From contig CANQTW010000007.1 in the NCBI GenBank assembly GCA_947626845.1, forward strand, positions 1 through 64,000: a stretch of 64,000 nucleotides of DNA, written 5' to 3'. How positions within the stretch are numbered: the stretch's first letter is position 1; every line of letters starts with the position of its first letter. Position numbers and translations under genes: made by a program. This document shows positions 32,481 through 41,601 of the stretch, piece after piece. The notes beneath the pieces were generated by a model that searched no databases, was not told where the DNA came from, and saw only the letters and a program-made list of their open reading frames with translations. The DNA comes from an uncultured Oscillospiraceae bacterium. Lineage in GTDB: Bacteria; Bacillota; Clostridia; Oscillospirales; Oscillospiraceae.

Positions 32481-35057
32481 ATGGCACATAACAGAGATTA
32501 CAAGCCGGAGGACATCCTGTTCCCGGATCAGGTCATCACCCAATCAGAGCTTGTCCACGAGATGCAGGAGAGCTACAAGATGTACGCCATGTCGGTGATC
32601 ATCGGCAGGGCGCTCCCCGACGTGCGGGACGGGCTTAAACCGGTCCACCGCCGCATACTCTATTCCATGTACGAGGGCGGTCTGACCCATCAGAACCCCT
32701 ATAAGAAGTGCGCCACCGCCGTAGGCGACGTGCTGGGCCACTACCACCCCCACGGCGACGCCTCCGTCTACGACGCGCTGGTCAGGATGGCCCAGGACTT
32801 CTCCATGCGGGCGCCCCTCATCGACGGCCACGGCAACTTCGGCTCCGTGGACGGCGACCCCCCGGCGGCCTACCGGTATACCGAGGCCAGAATGTCCCGC
32901 ATCGCCGACGAGATGCTGCGGGACATCGACAAGGACACCGTCGACTGGGACCCCAACTTTGATGAGACGAGAAAGGAACCCAAGGTCCTGCCCAGCCGCT
33001 TCCCCAATCTTTTGGTGAACGGCTCCTCCGGCATCGCCGTGGGTATGGCCACCAATATCCCGCCCCACAACCTCACCGAGGTCATCAACGCCTGCGTGTG
33101 TCTCCTGGATAACCCGGACGCCACCTTCTCTGACCTCATGGAGCACATCACGGGGCCGGACTTCCCCACCCGCGGCATCATCATGGGGCGGGGCGGCATC
33201 CGCCAGGCCTACGCCACGGGCCGCGGGAAGATCGTCATTCGGGCGCGGACGGAGTTTGAGGAGTACGGGAAGGATCACCGCACCCGCATCATCGTCTCCG
33301 AGCTGCCCTACCAGGTGAACAAGCGCCAGCTGATCAAGACCATCGCCGACCAGGTGAAGGACAAACGCCTGGAGGGCATCTCCGATATCCGGGACGAGAC
33401 GGACCGGAACGGTATGCGGGTGGTCATCGAGCTGAAGCGTGACGCCAACGCCCAGGTGGTCCTCAATAAGCTTTTCACCCAGACCGCCATGCAGTCGGGC
33501 TACTCCATCATCATGCTGGCCCTCACCGACGACCAGACACAGCCCAAGATACTGCCCCTGCGGAATATCCTCACCGAGTACCTGACCTTCCAGGAGGAGG
33601 TCATCACCCGCAGGACCCGCTACGACCTGCGAAAAGCCCAGGAGCGGGCGCACCTTTTGGAGGGCCTGCTCATCGCCCAGGACAACATCGACGAGGTCAT
33701 CCGCATCATCCGCACAAGCTACGACAACGCCAAGGAGAACCTGATGGCCAGGTTCGGCCTGGACGACATTCAGGCCCAGGCCATTCTGGACATGCGCCTG
33801 CGCGCCCTTCAGGGCCTTGACCGGGAAAAGCTTCAGGCGGAGTATAACGAGATCGAGGATAAGATCGCCTATTATCAGGACCTTTTGGCCCATGAGGACA
33901 AGATACGGGGCGTTTTGAAGGAGGAGCTCATCGCCATCCGCGACAGGTACGGCTCGGAGCGGCTCACCGAGATCCAGGACGTGGAGGAGGAGATCGACTT
34001 AGAGGACCTCATCGCCCAGGAGGACTGCGCCTTCACCCTCAGCAACGCCGGCTACATCAAGCGGATGCCCGTCACCGAGTACAAGGCCCAGAACCGCGGC
34101 GGCAAGGGCATAAAGGCCCAGACCCTGCGGGACGAGGACTTCGTCCACACCGTCTTTACCTGCTCCACCCACGACTATATCCTGTTCTTCACCAGCGCGG
34201 GACGGGTCTACCGGAAGAAGGGCTACAACATCCCCCAGGCCGGACGGGCCAGCCGCGGCACCAACATCGTCAACGTCCTGCCGCTGGAGGCCGGCGAGCG
34301 GGTCACGGCCATGATCCACACCTCCGACATCGAGACCAATGACCGCTATCTGGTGATGGTGACGCTGAACGGCACCGCCAAGCGGCTGGACGGCGAGGCG
34401 CTGAAAAATATCCGCGCCAGCGGCATTCGGGCCATCACCCTGGACGAGGGGGACACCCTCATCGCCGTGTGCGAGACCCACGGGGACGACAATATCCTCA
34501 TCGCCACCCACGACGGGATGGCCATCTGCTTCAACGAGAACGACGTGCGCTCCATGGGCCGTACCGCCGTGGGCGTTCGGGGCATCCGGCTCCGGGAGGG
34601 AGATTTCGTGGTGGGGGCGGTGAACGCCTCCGAGGGCGGGATGCTCCTGACCATCACCGAAAACGGCTACGGCAAGCGCACCCCCATCGACGAGTATGTC
34701 CGCGGCGCGGACGGCACGCCCCAGAAGCGCGGCGGCATGGGCCTTAAAAACTACAACGTCACCGAAAAGACCGGCCCCATCGCCGGCATCAAGGTGGTTC
34801 GGGACACCGACGACGTCCTGCTCCTGGCGGAGGACGGCACCATGATCCGCACAGGCGCGGAGACCATCTCCGTGCTGGGCCGCGCCACCCAGGGCGTCCG
34901 CCTCATGCGGGTGTCCGAGGGCGCCAGGCTCCTCTCCGTGGCCACCACCGAGAAGGCCGAGGAGACCGGCGACGAGGACGCGGATACGGACGCGGGCGCC
35001 GCCGAATCCGGCGCCGTGCCGGAGACGGAGGCTGAAAACGGGGCGTTGGATGGATAA
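32481..35057 (+). CDS. gyrA: DNA gyrase subunit A
   Basis: An 858-residue gyrase subunit that cuts and rejoins DNA. The active-site tyrosine lies in [18 protein letters not shown]. The quinolone-resistance region reads [17 protein letters not shown]: the residue equal to Ser83 of E. coli is Ala (codon 94) and the residue equal to Asp87 is kept. The C-terminal beta-pinwheel contains the GyrA box [10 protein letters not shown]. An acidic Glu/Asp/Ala tail closes the protein. The end overlaps rnhA by 8 bases. Length is normal for a clostridial GyrA. Confidence 0.98.
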   Translation: MAHNRDYKPEDILFPDQVITQSELVHEMQESYKMYAMSVIIGRALPDVRDGLKPVHRRILYSMYEGGLTHQNPYKKCATAVGDVLGHYHPHGDASVYDALVRMAQDFSMRAPLIDGHGNFGSVDGDPPAAYRYTEARMSRIADEMLRDIDKDTVDWDPNFDETRKEPKVLPSRFPNLLVNGSSGIAVGMATNIPPHNLTEVINACVCLLDNPDATFSDLMEHITGPDFPTRGIIMGRGGIRQAYATGRGKIVIRARTEFEEYGKDHRTRIIVSELPYQVNKRQLIKTIADQVKDKRLEGISDIRDETDRNGMRVVIELKRDANAQVVLNKLFTQTAMQSGYSIIMLALTDDQTQPKILPLRNILTEYLTFQEEVITRRTRYDLRKAQERAHLLEGLLIAQDNIDEVIRIIRTSYDNAKENLMARFGLDDIQAQAILDMRLRALQGLDREKLQAEYNEIEDKIAYYQDLLAHEDKIRGVLKEELIAIRDRYGSERLTEIQDVEEEIDLEDLIAQEDCAFTLSNAGYIKRMPVTEYKAQNRGGKGIKAQTLRDEDFVHTVFTCSTHDYILFFTSAGRVYRKKGYNIPQAGRASRGTNIVNVLPLEAGERVTAMIHTSDIETNDRYLVMVTLNGTAKRLDGEALKNIRASGIRAITLDEGDTLIAVCETHGDDNILIATHDGMAICFNENDVRSMGRTAVGVRGIRLREGDFVVGAVNASEGGMLLTITENGYGKRTPIDEYVRGADGTPQKRGGMGLKNYNVTEKTGPIAGIKVVRDTDDVLLLAEDGTMIRTGAETISVLGRATQGVRLMRVSEGARLLSVATTEKAEETGDEDADTDAGAAESGAVPETEAENGALDG

Positions 35058-35493
35058 GGTCACCATCTACACCGACGGGGCCTGTTCGGGCAATCCCGGC
35101 CCCGGCGGCTGGGCGGCGGTACTCCTCTCCGGAACTCACCGGAAGGAGATCGCCGGCGGCGAGGCGTCCACCACCAACAACCGGATGGAGCTTTTAGGCG
35201 TCATAAACGCCCTGGAGCTGTTGAAGCGCCCCTGTCAGGTGACGCTTTACACCGACTCGCAATATATTGAAAGGGCCGTCAATGAGGGCTGGCTGCGCGC
35301 TTGGAGGGCCAGGGGCTGGCGGCGAAAGGACGGGGAGCTGAAAAACAGCGAGCTTTGGCAGCGGCTGGATGAGCTTCTGGCCGCCCACACCGTCACCTTC
35401 CGCTGGGTGAAGGGCCACGCCGAAAACGACCTGAACAACCGCTGCGACGCCCTGGCGGTGGCGGAGCGGGACAGATACTCAAAAAAGCCTTGA
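35050..35493 (+). CDS. rnhA: Ribonuclease HI
   Basis: A 147-residue RNase H that cuts RNA in RNA-DNA hybrids. The catalytic acids are visible: [12 protein letters not shown] (Asp1), [14 protein letters not shown] (Glu), LYTDSQYI (Asp), and the last Asp in NNRCDALAV; the conserved His is in VKGHAEN. It starts inside the end of gyrA, an 8-base overlap that couples it to the gyrase transcript. An A/T hairpin (35479-35504) after the stop is the likely terminator. Confidence 0.95.
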   Translation: MDKVTIYTDGACSGNPGPGGWAAVLLSGTHRKEIAGGEASTTNNRMELLGVINALELLKRPCQVTLYTDSQYIERAVNEGWLRAWRARGWRRKDGELKNSELWQRLDELLAAHTVTFRWVKGHAENDLNNRCDALAVAERDRYSKKP

Positions 35494-35504
35494 CAGGCTT
35501 TTGA
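35479..35504 (+). terminator. Short hairpin after rnhA
   Basis: TCAAAAAAGCCT and AGGCTTTTGA around TGAC. It overlaps the rnhA stop region and leads into an R1 fragment. Confidence 0.6.
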
Positions 35505-35555
35505 GGCTGTCGGAAAAAGCCCCGGTGAGCTTTTTCGACGCGCGTGTCATCGGAA
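35505..35555. repeat. Repeat R1, degenerate short fragment
   Basis: CTGTCGGAAAAAGCCCC and GAGCTTTTTCGACGCG, then CGTGTCATCGGAAA: the H1 hairpin plus a damaged piece of H3. It lies directly upstream of the dapA ribosome site. Confidence 0.6.
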
Positions 35556-35577
35556 ACTATCTTTTGGAGGTATGACC

Positions 35578-36462
35578 ATGGAAAGGGAAATATTCAGAGG
35601 CATCGGCACGGCGCTGGTGACGCCCATGAACGAGTCCGGCGTGGACTATGACGCGCTGGCCAGGCTGCTGGATTTTCAGCTGGAGGGCGGCGTCGACGCC
35701 CTGATCGTCTGCGCCACCACCGGCGAGGCGCCCACGCTGACGGACGAGGAGCATATAGACGTCATCGAGTACTGCGTGGACCGGGTGGCCGGGCGCGTCC
35801 CCGTCATCGCCGGCACCGGCTCCAACTACACCGACCATGCGGTGGAGATGAGCGTAAAGGCTCAAAAGGTGGGCGCGGACGCCCTTTTGTGCGTGACGCC
35901 CTATTACAACAAGTGCACCCAGAAGGGCCTTGTCCAGAGCTTCTATAAGATCGCCGACGCCACGGACCTGCCTATGATCGTCTACTCCGTCCCCGGCAGG
36001 ACGGGGATGAAGATCATGCCCGACACCTGCGTAGAGCTGGCAAAGCACCCGAAGATCGCGGGCATCAAGGAGGCCACCGGCGATATGGCCACGGTGGTGG
36101 AGATCCGCGCCAAATGCGGGGACAGCTTCGCCATATGGTCCGGCAACGACGACATCACCGTCCCCATGATGGCCATGGGCGGCAGCGGGTGCATCTCGGT
36201 CCTGTCCAACATCATGCCCCGTCAGGCCGTGGAGATGACGCGGAAATTCGACGCCGGCGACATCCGTGGCGCGGCGGAGCTTCAGTGCCGGTATAAGGCG
36301 CTGATCGACGCCCTCTTCTCCGAGGTCAACCCCATCCCGGTGAAGGCCGCCCTGGCGGAAATGGGGATCATCGAGGACTACCTCAGACTGCCCCTGACCC
36401 CCATGGAGCCGGAGCACCGGGCAAAGCTTGTGGCGCTGATGCGCAGTCACGGCCTGATGTGA
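35578..36462 (+). CDS. dapA: 4-hydroxy-tetrahydrodipicolinate synthase
   Basis: A 294-residue TIM-barrel lyase that condenses pyruvate and aspartate semialdehyde in lysine/diaminopimelate synthesis. TTGEAPTLTDEEH is the substrate-binding loop, CVTPYYNKCTQKGL has the catalytic Tyr, and GIKEATGD has the Schiff-base lysine. Two ATGs lie six bases apart; the second (35578) is chosen because TTTTGGAGG is then at normal spacing. It is followed by dapB after 55 bases, an operon for diaminopimelate needed for wall and for spore dipicolinate. Confidence 0.95.
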   Translation: MEREIFRGIGTALVTPMNESGVDYDALARLLDFQLEGGVDALIVCATTGEAPTLTDEEHIDVIEYCVDRVAGRVPVIAGTGSNYTDHAVEMSVKAQKVGADALLCVTPYYNKCTQKGLVQSFYKIADATDLPMIVYSVPGRTGMKIMPDTCVELAKHPKIAGIKEATGDMATVVEIRAKCGDSFAIWSGNDDITVPMMAMGGSGCISVLSNIMPRQAVEMTRKFDAGDIRGAAELQCRYKALIDALFSEVNPIPVKAALAEMGIIEDYLRLPLTPMEPEHRAKLVALMRSHGLM

Positions 36463-36517
36463 CCGGAGCGGCGAACAGAAAAGAGAAAAGCGCGTAAACG
36501 CACATAGGAGGACCGAC

Positions 36518-37258
36518 ATGATAAACGTACTGGTCTATGGCGCCCTGGGACGCATGGGGAGCATCGTCATCAACCGGGTGGAGCAGGCCGAGGATATGGC
36601 CGTGGCCGCCGGGGTGGACGTCTATTCACAGGGCGGCGCGGTGTACAGCCGCCTGGAGGAAGTGAAGGAAACGGCGGATGTGGTCATTGATTTCTCCCAC
36701 CACACCCTGACGCCGGCGCTTCTTGCCTGGTGCGTCTCCAAAAACGTCCCCGTCGTGCTCTGCACCACCGGCCACGACGAGGCGGAAAAGGCCGCCATCA
36801 CCGGCGCGGCCCAAAAAATCCCCGTCTTTTTCTCCGCTAACATGTCCATGGGCATCGCCCTGCTGGCCGACTTGGCAAAGCGCGCCGCGGCCCTGTTCCC
36901 AGAGGCGGATATCGAGATCGTGGAGGCCCACCACAACCGCAAGCTGGACGCCCCCTCCGGCACCGCCCTGATGCTGGGCCGCGCCATCCAGGAGGTTCGG
37001 CCCGACGCCGTGCTGAACACAGGCCGGTCAGGCATGGCCAAGCGGGCGAAAAACGAGATCGGCATCCAGGCCGTCCGCATGGGCAACCTGCCGGGCACGC
37101 ACGTTGTCTGCATCGCCACCGACAGCCAGACCATCGAGCTGAAGCACGAGGCCCATGACCGCTCCCTCTTCGCCGACGGGGCCCTCACCGCCGCCAGATT
37201 CCTGGTGGGCAAGCCCGCGGGCCTGTACGATATGCGGGGGATCATCGCCGGAGCGTGA
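36518..37258 (+). CDS. dapB: 4-hydroxy-tetrahydrodipicolinate reductase
   Basis: A 246-residue NAD(P)H reductase, the next step after DapA. The Rossmann start is MINVLVYGALGRMGSIV, the substrate loop is EIVEAHHNRKLDAPSGTALM (with HHNRK), and the C-terminus is RFLVGKPAGLYDMRGII. TAGGAGG lies before the ATG. The product feeds diaminopimelate and, in spores, dipicolinic acid. Confidence 0.95.
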   Translation: MINVLVYGALGRMGSIVINRVEQAEDMAVAAGVDVYSQGGAVYSRLEEVKETADVVIDFSHHTLTPALLAWCVSKNVPVVLCTTGHDEAEKAAITGAAQKIPVFFSANMSMGIALLADLAKRAAALFPEADIEIVEAHHNRKLDAPSGTALMLGRAIQEVRPDAVLNTGRSGMAKRAKNEIGIQAVRMGNLPGTHVVCIATDSQTIELKHEAHDRSLFADGALTAARFLVGKPAGLYDMRGIIAGA

Positions 37259-37362
37259 CCGGCACTTCGGGAATATACGTATTATACCACAAACATAAGC
37301 ATTTGTCAAGCATTATTTTTAAGTATTTAAAAATATTTTTTGACGACCCTCAAAACGTCCAA

Positions 37363-37397
37363 AAAGCCCCGCCGGAAAAGCGTTCCGGCGGGGCTTT
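37363..37397. terminator. Bidirectional terminator after dapB
   Basis: AAAGCCCCGCCGGA and TCCGGCGGGGCTTT form a 14-bp stem around a seven-base loop. It sits between dapB and the convergent minus-strand DUF1622 gene. Confidence 0.88.
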
Positions 37398-37420
37398 ATA
37401 CTGTCACGAGGCGGGCATTT

Positions 37421-37789
37421 TTATTCGCCGGAGGCTGGCGGCGGAGTTTCGGCGTTCTTCTCCTCCAGCGTTTCCGTCTGCTCCATGTGCTTGATCTCCC
37501 AGTGGATCAGGAAGGTGAGGGCGGAGCGCAGGAGGATGATGCAGGCCACGATGGCGATCTCCTGGAAGGTCTGGACGATGACGGTGCGCAGGATCTCGCC
37601 GCCCAGCTTGAAGGACAGGGCGGTGGCCATGCCCTGGGCCAGGTTCAGGCGCATACCGGGGTCCCGCTTGATATAGGCGATGATGCCCTGTATGCCGTCG
37701 ATGATGAGGACGATGACGCCCACATACTCAAAGAGCAGGATACCGTAGCTGATGATATAGTGCAGGATATTTTCCAGGGTATGTACCAT
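37421..37789 (-). CDS. DUF1622-family small membrane protein
   Basis: A 122-residue protein with hydrophobic helices at about residues 14-38 (YGILLFEYVGVIVLIIDGIQ) and 72-94, and an amphipathic stretch rich in conserved Gly/Arg (RLNLAQGMATALSFKLGGEI). This is the pattern of DUF1622 membrane proteins. The tail is acidic and Pro-rich. Their role is not known. Encoded just downstream of an mscS-type gene on the same strand, so the two may work in the same membrane stress response. Confidence 0.85.
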   Translation of the reverse strand: MVHTLENILHYIISYGILLFEYVGVIVLIIDGIQGIIAYIKRDPGMRLNLAQGMATALSFKLGGEILRTVIVQTFQEIAIVACIILLRSALTFLIHWEIKHMEQTETLEEKNAETPPPASGE

Positions 37790-37841
37790 GGGTGTGCCTC
37801 CTTCTCTGGTTTGTCCCCGCGGGGGGCGGCGGAGCGGTTCT

Positions 37842-38651
37842 TTATTTGTCCAGGTGGACGTTCAGGTGCGGGTAGGTCATGGTGACGCCCGTCTCGGTAA
37901 AGGCCTCGCGGATGTTCTCCGTCAGGGCGCACTTGGCGGCGAACCATTTGGAGGTCTCGGCCCACACCAGCACCATGTAGGTGATGGCGGAGTCGTCGTA
38001 GCTCTTGACGGCGATGATGGGCGCGGGCTCCAGCACAAGGCCCTCCGTCCGGTCGATGGCCCGCCGGACGGCGATCCGGACGGACTCGGTCTCGTCGTTA
38101 TAGGAGGCGGAGACCTCCAGGTCCACCCGTCGCTTGTCGTGGGCGGTGAAGTTCTCCACCTTGGAGTCCGCCACTGTGGAGTTGGGGATATGTACCTCCC
38201 GCCCGTCGGGCATGGCCAGGATGGTGTAGAAAAGGCCCACGTTTTTCACGGTGCCGGCGGTGCCGCCGATGTCCACCCAGTCCCCGGCGGAGAAGGGGTG
38301 CGTCCCCAGGATGGTGATGCCGGAGAAGAGATTGGTCAGGATGTTCTGCACCGACAGGGAGAGGGCCAGGGAGACCACCGAGAGGATGGCCACAAGGCTG
38401 GTCATGGGGATGCCCAGCTTGTCGGCCACGATGAGGAAGGTGAGAATCCACAGCACCACCCCGGCGGCGGAGCGGATGAAGCCCTTGATGGCGCTGTCCA
38501 GCCGGCTTTTGGCCAGGGCCCTGTCCGTCAGCTTCAGCAGTACCCGCCGGATGAGGACGCAGACGATCAGGAGCAGGACCGTCCCCAGCAGGAGACCCAG
38601 GGTCATGCCGCCGAAGTGGACCTTGTCCAGCGTATCGAAAAATTTGTCCAT
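37842..38651 (-). CDS. Small-conductance mechanosensitive channel (MscS family)
   Basis: A 269-residue MscS-type channel with three N-terminal membrane helices; the third (LSVVSLALSLSVQNILTNLF) is the pore helix. HPFSAGDWVDIGGTAGTVKN forms the beta domain entrance, and VHIPNSTVADSKVENFT is the conserved loop. MscS channels open under tension to release solutes. It is minus strand, 52 bases before the DUF1622 gene and 13 bases after metA, so the three genes can be one transcript. Confidence 0.93.
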   Translation of the reverse strand: MDKFFDTLDKVHFGGMTLGLLLGTVLLLIVCVLIRRVLLKLTDRALAKSRLDSAIKGFIRSAAGVVLWILTFLIVADKLGIPMTSLVAILSVVSLALSLSVQNILTNLFSGITILGTHPFSAGDWVDIGGTAGTVKNVGLFYTILAMPDGREVHIPNSTVADSKVENFTAHDKRRVDLEVSASYNDETESVRIAVRRAIDRTEGLVLEPAPIIAVKSYDDSAITYMVLVWAETSKWFAAKCALTENIREAFTETGVTMTYPHLNVHLDK

Positions 38652-38664
38652 GATAAGCCCCCTG

Positions 38665-39582
38665 TCACTTGATGTCCATCAGGTCATAGGGTGTTCCCTG
38701 ATAGACAAAATGGTTGATCCAGTTGGAGTAGAGCAGGTTCGCGTGGCCCCGCCAGCGGACGATGGGCTCGCGGGTGGGGTCATCGTCGGGGAAGTAGTTT
38801 TTGGGCACCTCGATGGGCAGGCCCTGGTTGAGGTCCCGGAAATACTCGTTTTTCAGCGTGTCCGGGTCGTATTCCGAGTGGCCGGTGACGAAGATCTGCC
38901 GCCCGCCGCGGGTGGACATCACATAGACCCCCGCCTCCTTGGAGGAGGCCAAAATCTTAACGCCGGGAATGCTCTCCACGTCCTCCCGCCGGATGGTGGT
39001 GTGGCGGGAGTGGGGGGCGTAAAACACGTCGTCAAAGCCCCGCATCAGGATGGAGCGCTTGTACTCCACCTCATGGGGAAAGACGCCGAAGAGCTTCTTT
39101 TCCAGCGGGTATTTTTTCACGCCGTAGTGGTAGTAGAGGGCCGCCTGGGCGCCCCAGCAGATGTGGAAGGTGGAGTAGACGTTCTTTTTGCTCCACTCCA
39201 TGATCTGGCACAGCTCCTCCCAGTAGTCCACCTCCTCAAACGCCAGCTTCTCCACCGGCGCGCCGGTGATCACCAGGCCGTCGTAGCGCTGATCGCGCAC
39301 CTCGTCGAAGGTCTTGTAGAAGGCGATCATATGGTCCTGGGCGGTGTGCATGGCCTTGTGGGTGCTGGTCTGCAACAGCTCCAGCTCCACCTGTAGAGGG
39401 GTGTTGCCCAAAAGCCGCGCCATCTGCGTCTCGGTGGCGATCTTGGTGGGCATCAGGTTCAAAAGAGCGATCCGCAGGGGGCGGATGTCCTGGGTCACGG
39501 CCCTGGTCTCAGGGATCACGAAGATGTTCTCGTCGTGGAGGGTCTGGGCCGCGGGCAGCTCGTTGGGGATCTTGATGGGCAT
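38665..39582 (-). CDS. metA: Homoserine O-acetyltransferase, MetA type
   Basis: A 305-residue acyltransferase at the first committed step of methionine synthesis. The catalytic Cys is in [11 protein letters not shown], and the His and Glu are in [12 protein letters not shown]. The specificity loop reads [17 protein letters not shown]: Glu replaces the Gly of E. coli MetA, the change known to make the enzyme prefer acetyl-CoA over succinyl-CoA. The name should therefore be acetyltransferase despite metA homology. A consensus promoter lies about 36 bases upstream, with no SAM riboswitch between. Confidence 0.94.
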   Translation of the reverse strand: MPIKIPNELPAAQTLHDENIFVIPETRAVTQDIRPLRIALLNLMPTKIATETQMARLLGNTPLQVELELLQTSTHKAMHTAQDHMIAFYKTFDEVRDQRYDGLVITGAPVEKLAFEEVDYWEELCQIMEWSKKNVYSTFHICWGAQAALYYHYGVKKYPLEKKLFGVFPHEVEYKRSILMRGFDDVFYAPHSRHTTIRREDVESIPGVKILASSKEAGVYVMSTRGGRQIFVTGHSEYDPDTLKNEYFRDLNQGLPIEVPKNYFPDDDPTREPIVRWRGHANLLYSNWINHFVYQGTPYDLMDIK

Positions 39583-39617
39583 GATCTTTACCTCGCAAAA
39601 AAGGAATCCGTCTTTTT

Positions 39618-39646
39618 ATTATAGGCCATTTATCCCCTTTTTGCAA
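39618..39646 (-). promoter_or_regulatory. Sigma-A promoter of metA
   Basis: On the minus strand TTGCAA (39646-39641), a 17-base spacer, TATAAT (39623-39618). The leader is only about 30 bases, too short for a SAM riboswitch. Confidence 0.88.
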
Positions 39647-39810
39647 GTGCCGGCGAAAAATGCGTTATCCTGTAAAATTGGAAAAAGCTAAATCGCCAAA
39701 GTATTCCAAAAAAATGCCGGAAAATTTGAAAAATCCCCCAAAACCGGCCTCGGATTGATACAATTTTTGAGTTTTTTGCGTATTTTTTGGAAAAATATCT
39801 GGAAAATCGG

Positions 39811-39838
39811 TTGACAAATACCGATAAAATGTTACAAT
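39811..39838 (+). promoter_or_regulatory. Sigma-A promoter of the AbrB-like gene
   Basis: TTGACA and TACAAT with a 16-base spacer. The transcript would have a GC-rich leader of about 150 bases that can fold (GCGCGCCGG... GGCGGGGCGCG), which may be regulatory. No other feature is seen in the 39.65-39.99 kb gap. Confidence 0.75.
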
Positions 39839-39998
39839 AAATGCAAGGGAAATTCTGAATAAAGCGAAAAAGGTGTCCTGTGGGATCGCGCGCCGGTTAT
39901 TGCTTCGGCGGGGCGCGGCTGTGGGGCGCCCTGTGGGCGCATACTCGGAAAATCCCAAAAAGGAATAAGCCGGCGAACTATTTATGGAGGGGATCAGC

Positions 39999-40241
39999 AT
40001 GAAATCTACCGGCATTGTTAGAAAGGTTGACGAACTCGGAAGGATCGTCATCCCCATCGAGCTGCGCAGGACCCTGGACATCGCTGAGAAGGATTCACTG
40101 GAAATCTATGTGGAAGGCGAGCGGATCATCCTTGCCAAGCATGAGGACTCCTGCATCTTCTGCGGGAAGACCAGAAATCTCAGCCAGCACAAGGGGAAGA
40201 ACATCTGCGACGCCTGCTTTGAGGAGCTTCGTCACGCATAA
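39999..40241 (+). CDS. AbrB-like transition-state regulator with a zinc-knuckle tail
   Basis: An 80-residue protein. The first 50 residues form the AbrB/SpoVT swapped-hairpin DNA-binding domain: MKSTGIVRKVDELGRIVIP, ELRRTLDIAEKDSLEIYVEG. The tail carries CIFCGKTRNLSQHKGKNIC and CDAC, a CxxC...CxxC pattern that can hold zinc. Bacillus AbrB proteins act as growth-phase repressors. GGAGGGGAT precedes the ATG at 39999; the ATG at 39984 has none. A terminator follows the gene. Confidence 0.92.
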   Translation: MKSTGIVRKVDELGRIVIPIELRRTLDIAEKDSLEIYVEGERIILAKHEDSCIFCGKTRNLSQHKGKNICDACFEELRHA

Positions 40242-40246
40242 GCAAA

Positions 40247-40278
40247 AGCGCCCGCCGTTTGGCGGGCCGCTTTTTTTG
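40247..40278 (+). terminator. Terminator after the AbrB-like gene
   Basis: AGCGCCCGCC, GTTT, GGCGGGCCGCT, then TTTTTT: a strong stem with a T-tract. Confidence 0.92.
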
Positions 40279-40310
40279 CTGTCGGAAAAAGGCCTGCGGC
40301 CTTTTCCGGC
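40279..40310. repeat. R1-type H1 hairpin alone
   Basis: CTGTCGGAAAAAGGCC, TGC, GGCCTTTTCCGGCG. The same hairpin type as H1 in the full element; it can also act as a terminator for the convergent gph gene. Confidence 0.6.
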
Positions 40311-40327
40311 GCTTTTTTTATCTGTTA

Positions 40328-40972
40328 CTACACTAACTTCAGCAGCTCCGACGGGCTGGAGATGATGGTCCTGGCGCCGCATTCCGTGAGGAGCTCGCGG
40401 GTGCGGAAGCCCCAGGCGACGCTGATGCAGTCGATGCCGGCGGCGCGGGCGGTCTTGAGGTCCACATCCGAGTCCCCCACATAGACCGTCTCGTAGGGAT
40501 AGCTCCACAGCTCCCGCATGGCGGCCTTCACCGTGTCCGGGGCGGGCTTGCGGGCGATGCCGGGGCGCTCGCCGATGGCCACGGAGACCCAGGGGCCGAA
40601 AAATTTCCGCACCAGGGCCTTGGTGTTGGCGTCGGGCTTGTTGGAGACCACGGCCAGCTTGTGCTCGCTGGCCGCCAGGGCGCGGAGGGTGTCGGCGACG
40701 CCCTCGTAGGGCGCCGTTTTGATGGCGTTGTGGGCCTCGTACCAGGCGACATACTCCTCCAGGAGCCCGTCAAAGTTGGGCGTATCCCGCCCCTGGGGGA
40801 GGGATTTTTCCAGCAGGACGCCGGAGCCGTTGCCCACGGCCCGCCGGATCTGCTCGATGGAGCGGGGCTCAAAGCCGTACTTGGTCAGGATATGGTTGAC
40901 GCTGGCGCGGATGTCCTCAAGGGTGTTGAGGAGCGTCCCGTCCAGGTCAAAGATGACGGTGGTGTATCTCAT
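40328..40972 (-). CDS. HAD phosphatase of the phosphoglycolate phosphatase type
   Basis: A 214-residue HAD-superfamily phosphatase. Motif I is VIFDLDGTLLNTL at the N-terminus, motif II is LAVVSNKPDAN, motif III is IARKPAPDT, and motif IV is VYVGDSDVDLKTA. The cap domain lies between residues 15 and 80. The family removes phosphate from phosphoglycolate or other small phosphosugars and nucleotides; the exact substrate is not clear. Encoded as the last gene of a three-gene minus-strand group, overlapping the small gene before it by 4 bases. Confidence 0.88.
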   Translation of the reverse strand: MRYTTVIFDLDGTLLNTLEDIRASVNHILTKYGFEPRSIEQIRRAVGNGSGVLLEKSLPQGRDTPNFDGLLEEYVAWYEAHNAIKTAPYEGVADTLRALAASEHKLAVVSNKPDANTKALVRKFFGPWVSVAIGERPGIARKPAPDTVKAAMRELWSYPYETVYVGDSDVDLKTARAAGIDCISVAWGFRTRELLTECGARTIISSPSELLKLV

Positions 40973-41214
40973 TCGGCAACGTCTATCCCCCAGTCGTCCA
41001 TCACGCGGTTCAAAAGCTTCGTCAGGGCCACCAGGCCGTCGCGGGTGATGAGGACGCTGGCCACCTCGTCGGCCACCTGGGCGGACACGTCGGTGAGGGT
41101 CCCCTGCTTCATGGAGAAGTTGTGGTCGGTGTAGATGTGGGCGAAGGACAGCGCCACCTCCGCCTTGCCCTTGTTGTGGGTGACGTTGAAGGTGTTGGCA
41201 AAGACAGGCCTCAT
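40969..41214 (-). CDS. Small conserved hypothetical protein
   Basis: An 81-residue protein: MRPVFANTFNVTHNKGKAEV, LSFAHIYTDHNFS, then VSAQVADEVASVLITRDGLV and LTKLLNRVMDDWG. The alternation of polar and hydrophobic residues resembles the DUF3467-like beta-sandwich, but this is a guess. It overlaps the HAD gene by 4 bases and the TSCPD gene by 4 bases. I do not recognise the function. Confidence 0.7.
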   Translation of the reverse strand: MRPVFANTFNVTHNKGKAEVALSFAHIYTDHNFSMKQGTLTDVSAQVADEVASVLITRDGLVALTKLLNRVMDDWGIDVAE

Positions 41215-41471
41215 GCGCCCGCCTCCTCCTGCAGGGCCTCCTGGAGGGCGATGGCGATCTGATCCGGACAGGAGGTGCCGCGCAGACCGCACTGGGTCCC
41301 CCGGAGCTTGGGGATCACGTCCTCGGCCCGCTGGCCCCGGAGCAGGGCGCAGATGCCCTTGAGGTTGCCGTTGCAGCCGCCCTCGACGGTGATATTCTGT
41401 ATGACGCCGTCCTCTAAGATGATGTCGTACCGGCGGGAGCAGACGCCGTGGGGAATGAATACCTTTTCCAT
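41211..41471 (-). CDS. TSCPD-domain protein (TIGR03905 type)
   Basis: An 86-residue protein whose C-terminal half contains the TSCPD signature: GLRGTSCPDQIAIALQEAL, with GGCNGNLKGICALLRGQ before it. TSCPD domains occur at the C-terminus of ribonucleotide reductases and as free small proteins such as this one; their cysteines may bind metal. The N-terminus MEKVFIPHGVCSRRYDII is typical of the stand-alone form. GAAAGGAAGAG precedes the start on the minus strand. First gene of a three-gene unit. Confidence 0.88.
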   Translation of the reverse strand: MEKVFIPHGVCSRRYDIILEDGVIQNITVEGGCNGNLKGICALLRGQRAEDVIPKLRGTQCGLRGTSCPDQIAIALQEALQEEAGA

Positions 41472-41601
41472 GGTTCTCTTCCTTTCTTTTGCGTTTCGCT
41501 GTCTCTATTATAAACCAGCGGGGCGCGGCTTGCAATCATAATTTCACGTCTTCGCGCATAGTCTTCCCCAGCGAGTCGATACCAATGAGGAGGCCTGGGG
41601 A

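Noticed and set aside
39583-39690. SAM riboswitch upstream of metA
   Set aside because: The promoter lies about 30 bases before the start and the gap cannot hold the conserved SAM-box fold.
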